64,000 nt of DNA from Ornithinimicrobium humiphilum (GCF_006716885.1 NZ_VFPU01000002.1:1-64000); one strand, 5' to 3'. Numbered from the stretch's first letter, positions 18,762 to 28,009 are shown. Made by a program: numbers and translations. The notes: generated by a model not told the origin, from the letters alone.

Positions 18762-19087
18762 CACGGGCCGTAGGGGCCCATGTGGGTGCCCTGGCCTCCC
18801 CGTCCCTGGACCGCGCGCAGCGCCGGGCGGACGTCGGCGTGGTAGACCCCGGCCGCGACGATCGCCAGCAGGTTGAACAGGTTGAAGGGCGACATCACGA
18901 AGATGAAGCCGATCACGGTGGCGACGCCGGTGAGCGCCAGCCAGAAGCCCTTGGTCCGCTTCCCCGCCGCGACGAAGGCGTCGGGCCGGGTCCGGAGGCA
19001 GTCGACCAGCGCCCAGACCATCATCGCCAGGACACCGACGCCGATCGCCAGCTGCAGCAGGCTCTGGGCCTCGTAGATCGCGGACAT
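18758..19087 (-). CDS. DUF2516 membrane protein
   Basis: This 109-residue protein has three hydrophobic segments (about residues 8-28, 47-64 and 67-81). The LVDCLRTRPDAFVAAGKRTKGFW loop is typical of DUF2516, a family confined to Actinobacteria and of unknown role. Its tail ends with GPYGPW. A TACCCT hexamer 7 nt before the ATG suggests a leaderless mRNA; that hexamer overlaps a copy of the iterated GGTATGCCGT motif (19097-19106). It is coupled to the downstream alpha/beta hydrolase. Confidence 0.85.
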   Translation of the reverse strand: MSAIYEAQSLLQLAIGVGVLAMMVWALVDCLRTRPDAFVAAGKRTKGFWLALTGVATVIGFIFVMSPFNLFNLLAIVAAGVYHADVRPALRAVQGRGGQGTHMGPYGPW

Positions 19088-19170
19088 GCGCCCCAGGGTA
19101 TGCCGTGCCGCTGGCAGTCGCCCCCGGCACCGGGCGGGTGGCACCCGGCGCCGGGCGGGAACCCCCGCGG

Positions 19171-19593
19171 TCAGGTGTCGATGATCACCGTGAACGGACC
19201 GTCGTTGACGAGCTCGACCTGCATGGCCGCCCCGAACCGCCCGGTGGCGACCTCGATGCCGCGCGCCCGGAGCGCGTCGGCCACCGCGTCGACGAGCGGC
19301 TCGGCCACCTCGCCCGGCGCGGCCCGGCTCCACGAGGGCCGCCGCCCCTTGCGGGTCTCGCCGTAGAGCGTGAACTGGCTGACGACGAGGACGGCGGCGC
19401 CGGTCTCGACGACCGAGGTCTCCCCCGGCAGGATGCGCAGCTCGGCGATCTTGCGGGCCGTCGTCCCGACGTCGGTCGGTCCGTCGTCGTGGGTCGCGGC
19501 GACGAGCGCGAGCAGGCCGGGGCCGATGGCCCCGACGACCTCGCCCTCGACGGTGACGCTCGCGCGCGTCACCCGTTGCAGGACCGCCCTCAT
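19171..19593 (-). CDS. dtd: D-aminoacyl-tRNA deacylase
   Basis: The 140-residue enzyme hydrolyses D-amino acids from mischarged tRNA. It begins [21 protein letters not shown]. It has the signature [19 protein letters not shown] and the C-terminal [11 protein letters not shown] with the cross-subunit Gly-Pro motif. The ATG at 19593 overlaps the asparaginase stop (ATGA), so translation is coupled. Confidence 0.95.
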   Translation of the reverse strand: MRAVLQRVTRASVTVEGEVVGAIGPGLLALVAATHDDGPTDVGTTARKIAELRILPGETSVVETGAAVLVVSQFTLYGETRKGRRPSWSRAAPGEVAEPLVDAVADALRARGIEVATGRFGAAMQVELVNDGPFTVIIDT

Positions 19594-20591
19594 GCCGGGT
19601 CGGGCAACGGCAGCGCGTGGACGGCGCCGACCGGCTCGCCGTGGCCGCGGACGACCGCGCGGGCGTCGAGCCCGTCCAGCACGGCGGCGACGTCGGGGCC
19701 CAGCCCGGTCGCGCCCAGCCGGCGCAGCACGGCGGTGGTCAGCACCACACGCGCCCGGTCGGAGCCGTCGACGATCTTGACGGTGACGCCGCTGCCGTCG
19801 GGGAGGCCGACGGCGTAGACCGCCTCGGCCCCATCCTTGGCGATGAGCCCGGGCACGCCGCGCATGAGGTCGGTGACGTCGCGGCCCGTGCCGCCGACGT
19901 AGTCGGGGTGGGCGGACATGGCCGCGGCCACCCGGCCCTCGGGGGTGCCGGGGTCGGCCGAGGCGATCCGGCCGAAGGCGCGGGCCAGCCCGGCCGCGGA
20001 GACGGCGAGCGCGGGGGCGCCGCACCCGTCCACGGTGACCGTCGCCACGGGCTCGCCGGTCAGCTCCTCCACCGTCTCGACGACGAGCCGCTGGAGCGGG
20101 TGGTCGGGGTCGCGGTAGGTCGCGGTCTCCCAGCCCGCGGCGACGCACGCGGCGAGCATCGCGGAGTGCTTGCCCGAGCAGTTCTGCCCCAGGGACGACG
20201 GTGCGAGGCCCTCGGCGATCCAGCGGGCCCGCTCGGCCTCGTCGATCGGGCGGTCGGGGGTGTTCTGGAGCGCGGACTCGTCGAGCCCGACGGAGGCCAG
20301 GATGCGCCGCGAGCCGTCGAGGTGGAAGGGCTCGCCGGAGTGGCTCGCGCAGGCCAGGGCCAGCAGCTCGCCGGACAGGTCGGCACCGGCCCGCAGCATC
20401 GCGACCGCCTGCAGCGGCTTGAGCGAGGACCGCGGCAGGATCGGGGCGTCGACCGGGCCGACGGAGACGACCAGCTCGCCGTCGGCGCCGACCCCGGCGG
20501 CCACGCCGGCGTGCACGGACTCGACGAAGCCGCTGCGCACGACGTGCGCGACGACGGGGGCGGTGGCCAGCGGACTCTGCGCAGCGCTCAT
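19590..20591 (-). CDS. L-asparaginase II family protein
   Basis: The 333-residue protein matches the actinobacterial/rhizobial type asparaginase (Pfam asparaginase II), which is unrelated to the E. coli enzymes. Family segments are [10 protein letters not shown] (about 52-61), [25 protein letters not shown] and [19 protein letters not shown]. The conserved Cys and Lys of NCSGKH belong to the active site in this family. It hydrolyses asparagine to aspartate and ammonia. It lies between the BKACE gene and dtd with 4-nt overlaps on both sides. Confidence 0.88.
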   Translation of the reverse strand: MSAAQSPLATAPVVAHVVRSGFVESVHAGVAAGVGADGELVVSVGPVDAPILPRSSLKPLQAVAMLRAGADLSGELLALACASHSGEPFHLDGSRRILASVGLDESALQNTPDRPIDEAERARWIAEGLAPSSLGQNCSGKHSAMLAACVAAGWETATYRDPDHPLQRLVVETVEELTGEPVATVTVDGCGAPALAVSAAGLARAFGRIASADPGTPEGRVAAAMSAHPDYVGGTGRDVTDLMRGVPGLIAKDGAEAVYAVGLPDGSGVTVKIVDGSDRARVVLTTAVLRRLGATGLGPDVAAVLDGLDARAVVRGHGEPVGAVHALPLPDPA

Positions 20592-21430
20592 CGGGTGCGA
20601 CGGTCCTTGACCGCCAGCAGCTCGCGCGCCTCGGTGGTGGTCATCGGCGGACGCTGCATGGTCGTGGCGAGCCCGGCGGCCCGCTCGACGAGCTCGGCGT
20701 TGTGCTGGACCTGCTGGCCGCGCGCCATCATGAGGTTGTCCTCCATGCCCACGCGCAGGTGGCCGCCCATCGCCAGCGCCGCGGCCGCGATCGGCAGGTG
20801 CGCCCGGCCGATGCCGGTGGCCGACCAGCTCGTCACCTCCGCCGGCAGCATCTGCACGCCCGCGACGAGGGCCTCGACGGTGCCGGGCATGGCGCCGGGC
20901 ACGTTGGTGACGAAGTCGACGTGGACCTTGCCGCCGAAGGGCAGGCCGTGGGCGTCGATGAGCCTGCTCAGCGCCGCGAGGTGGCCCAGCTCGAAGATCT
21001 CGAACTCCGGCACGACCTCCTTCTCCTGCGCCTGCACGTAGAGGTCGCTCATGAAGCCGTGCGGGTTGAGGAAGACGTCGTCGCCGAAGTTCACGGTGCC
21101 GCAGGTCAGCGAGCACGAGTCGGGCTCGGCCTCGAGCACGGTCAGGCGCTTCTCCAGCGGGTCCTTGACCGAGCCTCCCGTGGAGAGCTGGACGACCAGG
21201 TCGGTCGCCTCGCGCAGGGCCTGAACGGTGTCGCGCAGCCGCACCGGGTCCAGCGTGGGCACGTGGCCGTTCTCGGGGTCGCGCACGTGCACGTGGATCA
21301 GCCCGGCCCCGACCTGCTCGCACCGCACCGCGGTCTCGACGAGCTCCTCCAGGGTCGTGGGCAGCTGCGGGAAGTCAGCCTTGGCCGTCTCGGCGCCCGT
21401 CGGCGCCACGGTGATGAGGGTCGAAGCCAT
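20588..21430 (-). CDS. BKACE family (3-keto-5-aminohexanoate cleavage enzyme-like, DUF849)
   Basis: This 280-residue TIM-barrel enzyme belongs to the beta-keto acid cleavage enzymes, which condense a beta-keto acid with acetyl-CoA and split it. [15 protein letters not shown] (zinc ligand His pair near 45-47) and [16 protein letters not shown] (about 230) are diagnostic. The substrate class cannot be read from sequence. ATG 21430 is preferred over an upstream in-frame start because the protein then begins [14 protein letters not shown]. It forms a coupled operon with the asparaginase and dtd. Confidence 0.87.
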   Translation of the reverse strand: MASTLITVAPTGAETAKADFPQLPTTLEELVETAVRCEQVGAGLIHVHVRDPENGHVPTLDPVRLRDTVQALREATDLVVQLSTGGSVKDPLEKRLTVLEAEPDSCSLTCGTVNFGDDVFLNPHGFMSDLYVQAQEKEVVPEFEIFELGHLAALSRLIDAHGLPFGGKVHVDFVTNVPGAMPGTVEALVAGVQMLPAEVTSWSATGIGRAHLPIAAAALAMGGHLRVGMEDNLMMARGQQVQHNAELVERAAGLATTMQRPPMTTTEARELLAVKDRRTR

Positions 21431-21536
21431 GGCCCCGATCCTGCCAGCCCGGCCCGGGTATGCCGTCACGCACCCCTGCGGTCCCGCTCCGGCTCGCGTC
21501 CGGCACGGGCACCGCGGCCGGGCGCGGCAGGCGTCC

Positions 21537-22586
21537 CTACAGCCGCGGGCGGGAGGGGCGCTCGGTGCTGACCGGCACGATCGCCGTCTGCGAGGCCGCG
21601 ACGTCGCCGGCGAGCAGCACGGCCTGCGGGTCGGTCGTGTACTTCACGACGGCCAGCGCGACCGGGCCGTCCTCGTGGTGCAGGGCCACGCTCGTGAGCT
21701 GCCCCACCGGGCGACCACCGTCGACGGGCGCCAGCTCGGTGCCGGGCTCGGGCAGGACGTGCCCCGACCCGTCGAGGTGCAGGAAGACGACGCGGCGCGG
21801 CGGGCGGCCGAGGTTCTTGACGCGCGCGACCGTCTCCTGGCCGCGGTAGCAGCCCTTGGCGAGGTGGACGGCGGTGCGGAGCCAGTCGAGCTCGTGCGGG
21901 ATCGAGCGGTGGTCGGTGTCAACGCCGGCCCGCGGCCGCCAGGCGGCGATCCGCAGCGCCTCCGCGGCCCAGGTGCCCGCCAGCGGCCGGTCGCCGACGG
22001 CCGCCTCGAGCCGGTCGCGCGGCACGATCAGCTCGCGCCAGGCGCGGCCGGTGCCGGGGTGCTCGTCGCCCACGGGGCCGTAGGCATGGGTCTGCGGGCC
22101 GACCGGGCGGGGCCACGGGTCGACCCAGGAGAGGTCCTCGCCCTCGGCCGACTCGCTGCCGATCGGCTCGCCGAGCACGGCATACCCCTCGGTGACGTCG
22201 GCGACCTCGACGCGGAGCATGAACCGCATGCTGTCGAGCCAGCCGGCGACCTCCGGGGCGGCCCCGGGCTCGGTGGTGATCCACGTGGTGGTGCCGTCGT
22301 CGACGACGTGCAGCGCGTGCTCGACGTGCCCCTTGGGCGAGAGGATGAGCGCCTCCACCGACGTGCGCGGCGGCAGGTCGGCGAGCTGCTGGGTGGTGAG
22401 CGAGTGCAGCCAGGTGAGCCGGTCGGGGCCGGTGATCGTGACGACGCCGCGGTGCGAGAGGTCCACCACGGCCAGGCCCTCGGAGAGCAGCACCTGCTCC
22501 TTGTGCGGGGCGCCGTAGTGCGCGGCGACACCGGCGTCGACGCCGGTGCCGGCGACGGCTCCGGGACGGTCCAGCAGGACGCTCAT
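21537..22586 (-). CDS. ygfZ: Folate-binding YgfZ/GcvT-domain protein
   Basis: The 349-residue protein has a GcvT-like folate-binding fold and the YgfZ signature KGCYRGQETVARV, including the conserved Cys, near residue 242. YgfZ helps maturation or repair of Fe-S enzymes. An ATG at 22586 with GAGGAG about 10 nt upstream gives the expected length. An in-frame copy of the iterated motif at 22177-22186 encodes GYAV with a rare TAT codon. Confidence 0.92.
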   Translation of the reverse strand: MSVLLDRPGAVAGTGVDAGVAAHYGAPHKEQVLLSEGLAVVDLSHRGVVTITGPDRLTWLHSLTTQQLADLPPRTSVEALILSPKGHVEHALHVVDDGTTTWITTEPGAAPEVAGWLDSMRFMLRVEVADVTEGYAVLGEPIGSESAEGEDLSWVDPWPRPVGPQTHAYGPVGDEHPGTGRAWRELIVPRDRLEAAVGDRPLAGTWAAEALRIAAWRPRAGVDTDHRSIPHELDWLRTAVHLAKGCYRGQETVARVKNLGRPPRRVVFLHLDGSGHVLPEPGTELAPVDGGRPVGQLTSVALHHEDGPVALAVVKYTTDPQAVLLAGDVAASQTAIVPVSTERPSRPRL

Positions 22587-22703
22587 GGGCAGCTCGCTCC
22601 TCGGGGGCGGGTGGAGATCGGTCCTTCCACGGTACGTCACCCCTGGTGCGCCGGCGCCGCGCTCACGGGAAGGGCGCAGTCCGGGCGCCTACACTGCGCT
22701 CCC

Positions 22704-23897
22704 ATGGGGTACCAGGAGCACGGGAACGAGCAGGCCCGACCCGCGACGCGGCGCGAGCAGCGGCGTGCCCGACGGCACCGCCCGGTGCGCATCGCCGCGT
22801 GGACCGTCGGCGCCCTCGTGCTCGCCGCCGTGGTGGTCGTCGCGGGCTACGCCTTCATGCTGCAGCGCACTGTGGCGGACAACATCACCCACGAGGACCT
22901 CAAGGCCGACCGCGACGGCGTCATCACCATCGGACCCGACGGCGCCAACCAGCCCGGCGACGGCCAGGACGAGGGCGAGGGCGACCCGATCGAGGCCGAC
23001 GACGAGGAGGCCGCACCGATCGTCGGCGAGGACGGCGAGCCCATCGACATCAGCGGGGTCGAGATCCCGGTCACCACGCCCGAGCGCGACGCCGCCGCGG
23101 GCGACGCCCTCAACTTCCTCGTCATCGGCAGCGACAGCCGCGACCTGTCGGTCGAGCGCGGCCGCTCCGACGTCATCGTGCTCATGCACATCAGCGACGA
23201 GCGCGACCGGGTCGACCTCATCCACTTCCCGCGCGACCTCTTCGTGCCGATCGCCGGCACGGGCGGCAGCTCGAAGATCAACGCCGCCTACTCCTACGGC
23301 GGCGCCCCGCTGCTGCTGCAGACCCTGCAGCCGCTCGTGGACGTGCCGATCGACCACGTCGTCATCGTCAACTTCGAGAGCTTCAAGGCGATGACCGATG
23401 CCATCGGCGGTGTCGACGTGCAGGTGACCGAGGGCGGTGGGGGCTTCGAGGCCGGCGTGCACCACATGAACGGCGAGCAGGGCCTGAAGTTCGTCCGCGA
23501 GCGCTACAGCCTGTCCCAGGGCGACATCTCCCGCGGCGAGCGGCAGATGCAGTTCGTCAAGGCCGTGATGCTCAAGGCGCTCTCGCGCGAGACGCTGACC
23601 AACCCCGGCCGGCTGGCGTCCTTCATCGACGCCGCGACGACCAACCTCACCGTGGACGAGAGCCTCCAGGTCTCCGACATGCGCAACCTCGGCTTCTCCA
23701 TGCGCAACATCCGCGGCGGCGACGTGCACTTCTGGAGCGGCCCGTGGTGCGGCATCGACATGCACCCGGTCGCCGGCTCCATCGTCGTCATGGCCGAGCA
23801 GCAGATGCGGACGCTCAGCGAGCACCTGCGCAACGACACCATGGAGAACTACGCCGACGAGGTGTCGCCCCGGCAGGGCTTCGGCGGCAGCTGCTGA
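22704..23897 (+). CDS. LytR-CpsA-Psr (LCP) family glycopolymer ligase
   Basis: The 397-residue protein has a cytoplasmic Arg-rich start, one membrane helix (about residues 32-52), an acidic linker and an extracytoplasmic LCP domain. Conserved LCP residues are in VIGSDSRDLS, RSDVIVLMHIS and IHFPRDLFVPI. The second half has EGGGGFEAGVHHMNGEQ and FVRERYSLSQGDISRGERQ. LCP enzymes move undecaprenyl-linked polymers (arabinogalactan, teichoic acid) onto peptidoglycan. TACACT (22690-22695) 8 nt before the ATG suggests leaderless transcription. Confidence 0.93.
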   Translation: MGYQEHGNEQARPATRREQRRARRHRPVRIAAWTVGALVLAAVVVVAGYAFMLQRTVADNITHEDLKADRDGVITIGPDGANQPGDGQDEGEGDPIEADDEEAAPIVGEDGEPIDISGVEIPVTTPERDAAAGDALNFLVIGSDSRDLSVERGRSDVIVLMHISDERDRVDLIHFPRDLFVPIAGTGGSSKINAAYSYGGAPLLLQTLQPLVDVPIDHVVIVNFESFKAMTDAIGGVDVQVTEGGGGFEAGVHHMNGEQGLKFVRERYSLSQGDISRGERQMQFVKAVMLKALSRETLTNPGRLASFIDAATTNLTVDESLQVSDMRNLGFSMRNIRGGDVHFWSGPWCGIDMHPVAGSIVVMAEQQMRTLSEHLRNDTMENYADEVSPRQGFGGSC

Positions 23898-23904
23898 AGA
23901 GACG

Positions 23905-23956
23905 GGGTATGCCGTGGCCGGCGCGGGCACGGATCGCCCGGCCCCACCGCATACCC
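23905..23956. terminator. Hairpin terminator built from two copies of the iterated GGTATGCC motif
   Basis: An imperfect inverted repeat has an outer 8-bp stem GGGTATGC/GCATACCC (23905-23912 with 23949-23956). Inner GTGG/CCAC and CCGG/CCGG stems follow. It lies between convergent LCP and nitrobindin-like genes. The outer arms are the window's recurrent motif in opposite orientations. Confidence 0.6.
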
Positions 23957-23978
23957 GGGGAGGGCGGAGCGCCGCCGG

Positions 23979-24473
23979 TCAGACGCGCCTGAGCTCGGCG
24001 GAGACGTGCGACTGGAGGGGGTGGCCGGTGGCCGCCATGTCCATGACCCACATCATCGCGCCGTTGACGTAGCCGTAGAGACGGTGCGCCGCGGAGTACT
24101 CCTTGGCGTGCGGGCTGCGGATGACGCCGTCGGTGCGCACCTCGACCTTCGCCGGGCTGGTGCGGCCGTGGTACATCTCGACGATCCCCGTGGGGTGCGT
24201 GAGCAGCAGCTCCACCTCGCCGTCGGGCAGGGGGCGCCAGAAGCCGGTCTCGATCGCCGCCTCGCGCTGCTTCTGGCCGTTCTCGTCGAGCAGCCAGGTG
24301 CGGGAGGTCCACTGCAGGAACGGTCGCCCGTCGTGCGTGACGTCGATCTCCTGGCCGAAGTGGCGCGACTCGATGGAGGGATAGCCGACGACGCCGGCGC
24401 CCGCCCACGAGCCGATCATCCACGCCAGGGGCGCGTTGTCGGGGTGCATGGTCGGATCGATCGTGATGGGCAC
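23979..24473 (-). CDS. FABP-like beta-barrel protein (nitrobindin family)
   Basis: The 164-residue ten-stranded barrel protein has the GSWAGAGVVGYPSI motif near residue 21, matching the GxWxGxG signature of nitrobindin/THAP4-like proteins (formerly DUF1794). In the mycobacterial homologue the haem iron ligand is a C-terminal His; here VMDMAATGHPLQSHVSAELRRV offers His candidates near residues 149 and 155. Such proteins bind haem and isomerise peroxynitrite or bind lipids. GTG 24473 has TACGAT 6 nt upstream and no Shine-Dalgarno. Confidence 0.85.
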   Translation of the reverse strand: MPITIDPTMHPDNAPLAWMIGSWAGAGVVGYPSIESRHFGQEIDVTHDGRPFLQWTSRTWLLDENGQKQREAAIETGFWRPLPDGEVELLLTHPTGIVEMYHGRTSPAKVEVRTDGVIRSPHAKEYSAAHRLYGYVNGAMMWVMDMAATGHPLQSHVSAELRRV

Positions 24474-24520
24474 GGGTCCATCGTAGGGGCCGAGGGGCGG
24501 GCGCCCGGCGGGAAGCGGGC

Positions 24521-25309
24521 TCAGCCGAGCAGTGCCCCGGGCTCGAAGGCCCGCGCGACGAGGTAGGGCACGGCGCCGACGACGAGGACCGAGGCCAGCG
24601 CCGCGACCAGGCGCGGGCGGGCCAGGGCGAGCGTCGGCAGCGGGGCCATCACGGTGCGCATCGCGTGGCTGAGCGCGCCCGCCGCGACGCCGACGAGGAG
24701 CCAGGTCGTCCAGACGTTGCCGCTGAGCAGCGCGACGACGACCGAGGCGAGGCCGCCCGCGGCCATGGCGAAGGCCGTGAGCCAGGGCTGCAGCGCGGGA
24801 CGGCGCCCGAGCAGGTCGGTGGCGGCCGACGCGGCAGCCGCCGCCAGCGCGCCGACGATCAGCCAGACGCCCACGCGGGTGTGCGACGGCGGCACGAGCA
24901 GGACGCCGCTCGCGATCAGCGTCAGGGCGAGCACGACCGAGCTGACCGACTGCACCAGGCGGGGGCGGCCGTCGACGCGGAAGAGCTGGTGGGCGAAGGC
25001 CGCGATCATCGAGATGGCCAGGGCCGCCGGCACCCAGACCAGCCAGGGCTCGCCGGTCCGGAAGGCCACGCTGAGCACGAGGGCCAGGCCGCCCACGACG
25101 ATCACGGTCAACGACCCGCGCGGGCTCGGCAGCGCGAGCGCCCCGGCCCAGCCCCAGGCCAGCACCGCCGCACCGGCCGCCAGCGCGAAGGCCAGCAGGC
25201 CCGGCGCGGTGAACGCGGCCACCCCCAGGACGACCACGACCGCGACCACCGACCCCGTCACGTAGGCCGACGGTGCGAGACGCGGGAGCAGCCGGGACGA
25301 CGGGGACAT
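24521..25309 (-). CDS. Multi-pass membrane protein of unknown function
   Basis: The 262-residue hydrophobic protein has about eight predicted membrane segments and short loops. It has no catalytic or transport motif I recognise. It is divergent from glnR across only 36 bp, and both have -10 hexamers in that gap (GATACT for this gene, 6 nt before its ATG). Divergent position next to a nitrogen regulator may be coincidental. Confidence 0.75.
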   Translation of the reverse strand: MSPSSRLLPRLAPSAYVTGSVVAVVVVLGVAAFTAPGLLAFALAAGAAVLAWGWAGALALPSPRGSLTVIVVGGLALVLSVAFRTGEPWLVWVPAALAISMIAAFAHQLFRVDGRPRLVQSVSSVVLALTLIASGVLLVPPSHTRVGVWLIVGALAAAAASAATDLLGRRPALQPWLTAFAMAAGGLASVVVALLSGNVWTTWLLVGVAAGALSHAMRTVMAPLPTLALARPRLVAALASVLVVGAVPYLVARAFEPGALLG

Positions 25310-25345
25310 GCGAGCAGTATCCCAGGCCGGACGTATCCTGTGGCG
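25310..25345. promoter_or_regulatory. Compact divergent leaderless promoter pair
   Basis: The 36-bp gap between the membrane protein gene and glnR carries TATCCT (25334-25339, plus) 6 nt before the glnR GTG, and GATACT (minus, 25316-25321) 6 nt before the other ATG. Neither gene has a Shine-Dalgarno. The -35 regions would overlap the opposite promoter. Confidence 0.65.
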
Positions 25346-26065
25346 GTGGCCGACCTGGTCCTCCTCACCCCCCGCACCCCGGCCGACACCGCGGTGCCCG
25401 AGGTAGCGCCCAGTCTCGGCCTCCTGCCCCATACCGTCACGGCCCGCCCGATGGACGTCGGGCCCCTCGCCACCGGCGTCGAGCCGGACCTCGTCGTCGT
25501 CGACGCGGTCACCGATCTCGTCGCCGCCCGCGGCACGGTGCGCTCGCTGGAGACGGTCGGCCTGTCCTGCCCCGTGCTCGTCGTCGTCTCCGTCGACGGC
25601 CTGTCGGTGATCGACGAGCGCTGGCCGATGGACGACCTCGTGCTCTGCACGGCCGGCCCTGCGGAGATCTCGGCGCGGGTGCGCCTGCTGCTGGCCCGGC
25701 CCCGCCCGGGCGCGCCCGGCACGCAGGGTGCCGCCGAGGACGGCGCCGAGCCGGAGACCATCCGGGTCGCCGACGTCGTGGTCGACGAGGCCAGCTGGAG
25801 CGTGCGCGCCGGTGGCGTGCCGCTGGACCTGACGTTCAAGGAGTTCGAGCTGCTGCGCTACCTCGTGCAGCGCCCGGGACGCGTGGTCACGCGCGACATC
25901 CTCCTGCAGGAGGTCTGGGGGCTGGACTACTACGGCGGCACGCGCACCGTGGACGTCCACATCCGGCGGCTGCGGGCCAAGCTCGGGCCGGAGCGCGAGT
26001 CCCTCATCGGCACCATCCGCGGCGTGGGCTACCGCTTCAGCGGGCCACGCGGCGACGAGTCCTGA
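25346..26065 (+). CDS. glnR: Nitrogen response regulator GlnR
   Basis: The 239-residue OmpR-type protein has an atypical receiver domain. In place of the usual acidic cluster it has LVLLTPRTPAD at the start and the GlnR-type segments EPDLVVVDAVTDLV, CPVLVVVSVDGLSVID and LCTAGPAEISARVRLLL. The C-terminal winged helix (FKEFELLRYLVQRPGRVVTR, VWGLDYYGGTRTVDVHIRRLRAKLG) is nearly identical in pattern to Streptomyces GlnR. GlnR controls ammonium assimilation and works without classical phosphorylation. The gene lies directly upstream of mshD. Confidence 0.9.
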   Translation: MADLVLLTPRTPADTAVPEVAPSLGLLPHTVTARPMDVGPLATGVEPDLVVVDAVTDLVAARGTVRSLETVGLSCPVLVVVSVDGLSVIDERWPMDDLVLCTAGPAEISARVRLLLARPRPGAPGTQGAAEDGAEPETIRVADVVVDEASWSVRAGGVPLDLTFKEFELLRYLVQRPGRVVTRDILLQEVWGLDYYGGTRTVDVHIRRLRAKLGPERESLIGTIRGVGYRFSGPRGDES

Positions 26066-26087
26066 CCTCCGTGCCAGACTGACCCCC

Positions 26088-27065
26088 ATGTCTGGCCAGA
26101 GCCCCACCGTCGAGGAGCTGACCGCCCTCCCGCCCCGTCTCTCCGGAGACATCCTCGCGCTGGCCGTCCGGGCCGCGCAGCACGACGGGGTGCGCCCGCT
26201 GTCCGAACAGACGGTGCTGCAGGCCAGACGTCTGCCCGGCGAGGAGCTCGTGCCCACGTCCACCCACCTGGTGGTGCTCGACCGCCCGGGCGAGATCAAC
26301 GCGCGGGTGCTGGCCTACGGCCACGTCGACGAGTCGGACCCGGACGCCCCGTCCGGCGAGATCGTCGTCGACCCCGAGCACCGCCGCCACGGCCTCGGCG
26401 GGCTGCTGCTCGACCACGTCCTCGAGCGCTGGCCGAACGTCCGGCTCTGGTCCCACGGGGACCTCCCCGACGCCCGTCGGCTCTACGAGTCGCGCCGCCT
26501 GACGGTCGTCCGCGAGCTGTGGCAGATGAGCCGCCCGCTCGCCGGCGAGTGGGCCGAGCTGCCCGAGGAGGTCTCGGTGCCGGAGGGCTTCGCCGTGCGC
26601 ACCTTCCGCGTGGGCGAGGACGAGGAGGCCTGGCTCGCGGTCAACGCCCGCTCCTTCGCCTCCCACGCCGAACAGGGCCGGATGACCCTGACGGACCTCA
26701 AGGAGCGCCAGCAGGAGCCGTGGTTCGACCCCAACGGCTTCCTCCTCGTCGAGGACACCACCGACGTCGACCCCGACGGCCGGGCCCGCCTCGCCGCCTT
26801 CCACTGGACCAAGGTCGAGCAGGCCAACGGCGGCCCGCTCACCGGCGAGGTCTACGTCGTCGGCGTCGACCCCGACTACCAGGGCCGCGGGCTCGGACGG
26901 GCCGTCACCGTCCTCGGCCTGCAGCACCTGCGCAACGTGGGCGTCGACACGGCCACCCTCTACGTCGACGGCGACAACGCCGCCGCCATCGCCACCTACG
27001 GACGGATCGGCTTCGAGCGCTCCGCCGTGGACGTCATGTACGCCGCGGGGACGCCAGGGTCGTGA
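26088..27065 (+). CDS. mshD: Mycothiol synthase MshD
   Basis: The 325-residue protein consists of two GNAT acetyltransferase domains. The N-terminal one has a DPEHRRHGLGGLLLDHVL acetyl-CoA loop. The catalytic C-terminal one has VVGVDPDYQGRGLGRAVTVL near 265 and ends DGDNAAAIATYGRIGFERS. It acetylates the cysteinyl group of Cys-GlcN-Ins, the last step of mycothiol synthesis. A -10-like CAGACT lies 7 nt before the ATG, the same hexamer as at mshA. Its stop overlaps the next gene (GTGA). Confidence 0.94.
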   Translation: MSGQSPTVEELTALPPRLSGDILALAVRAAQHDGVRPLSEQTVLQARRLPGEELVPTSTHLVVLDRPGEINARVLAYGHVDESDPDAPSGEIVVDPEHRRHGLGGLLLDHVLERWPNVRLWSHGDLPDARRLYESRRLTVVRELWQMSRPLAGEWAELPEEVSVPEGFAVRTFRVGEDEEAWLAVNARSFASHAEQGRMTLTDLKERQQEPWFDPNGFLLVEDTTDVDPDGRARLAAFHWTKVEQANGGPLTGEVYVVGVDPDYQGRGLGRAVTVLGLQHLRNVGVDTATLYVDGDNAAAIATYGRIGFERSAVDVMYAAGTPGS

Positions 27066-28009
27066 GCTCGCCGCCGCACGTGGTGAGGGCCGCCGGGGTC
27101 CTGCCCTACCGCCAGGTCGACGGCGTCCTGCAGGTCGCGCTGGTGCACCGGCCGAAGTACGACGACTGGTCCTGGCCCAAGGGCAAGCTCGACGCCGGCG
27201 AGGACTGGGCGGCGGCCGCCGCCAGGGAGACGCTGGAGGAGACCGGGCTCCGGGTCCGTCTGGGTATGCCGCTGCCCGAGTCCTGCTACCCGCTCTCCGG
27301 CGGCCAGACCAAGCAGGTCCGCTACTGGGCCGGCGAGGTCGTCGGGGGGAACGGCAAGCTCGAGCACGAGGTCGACGACGTCGCCTGGCTCTCCCCCACG
27401 CCGGCCGGGCGCCGGCTCTCGCACCGCCGCGACCAGGAGCAGCTCGAGGCGCTGGTGGGCCTGCACGACGCGGGGCTGCTGGCCACGTGGCCGCTGCTGG
27501 TCGTCCGGCACGCGCACGCCATACCCCGTGGGTCGTGGGGCCGGCCGGACCCGCTGCGCCCGCTCACCGACGTGGGCCGCCGTCGGGCGCGGCGGATGCA
27601 GGGCCTCCTCGACGCCTACGCCCCCACCCGGGTGCTGACCAGCCCGTCCGTGCGCTGCGTCGACACGGTCGCCCCCTGGGCGACCTCCCGCGGTGTGCGG
27701 CTGGTGGCCAAGAGGGGACTCTCCGAGGAGGGCCACGCCGAGGCGCCGGAGAAGGTGCTGCGCCACCTCGACCGGATCTGCCGGTCGGCCCAGCCCACGG
27801 CCCTGTGCACGCACGGCCCCGTCCTCGGCCCGCTGCTGGAGGGCCTGGCGGAGCGGGCTGCCCCGGACCTCTCCCGCGGCTCCAAGCGGCTGCTCGCGCG
27901 CCTGGTCGACGTCAAGCTCGACAAGGGTGAGGTGCTGGCCTGCACGATGCACGGCGTCGGCGCGGACGCCCGTGTGGTCGCGGTCGAGCGGCACCGCCCT
28001 CCGCGCTGA
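27062..28009 (+). CDS. NUDIX hydrolase fused to a histidine phosphatase (MutT1-like)
   Basis: The 315-residue two-domain protein resembles mycobacterial MutT1. The N-terminal NUDIX box is GKLDAGEDWAAAAARETLEETGL (about residues 41-63). The C-terminal SixA/phosphoglycerate-mutase-like phosphatase has LLVVRHAHAIPRGSW (His near 149-151) and LCTHGPVLGPLL. MutT1 sanitises 8-oxo-GTP or dinucleoside polyphosphates. It follows mshD with GTGA overlap. The polyphosphate kinase gene often found next to it is absent here. Confidence 0.9.
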   Translation: MSSPPHVVRAAGVLPYRQVDGVLQVALVHRPKYDDWSWPKGKLDAGEDWAAAAARETLEETGLRVRLGMPLPESCYPLSGGQTKQVRYWAGEVVGGNGKLEHEVDDVAWLSPTPAGRRLSHRRDQEQLEALVGLHDAGLLATWPLLVVRHAHAIPRGSWGRPDPLRPLTDVGRRRARRMQGLLDAYAPTRVLTSPSVRCVDTVAPWATSRGVRLVAKRGLSEEGHAEAPEKVLRHLDRICRSAQPTALCTHGPVLGPLLEGLAERAAPDLSRGSKRLLARLVDVKLDKGEVLACTMHGVGADARVVAVERHRPPR

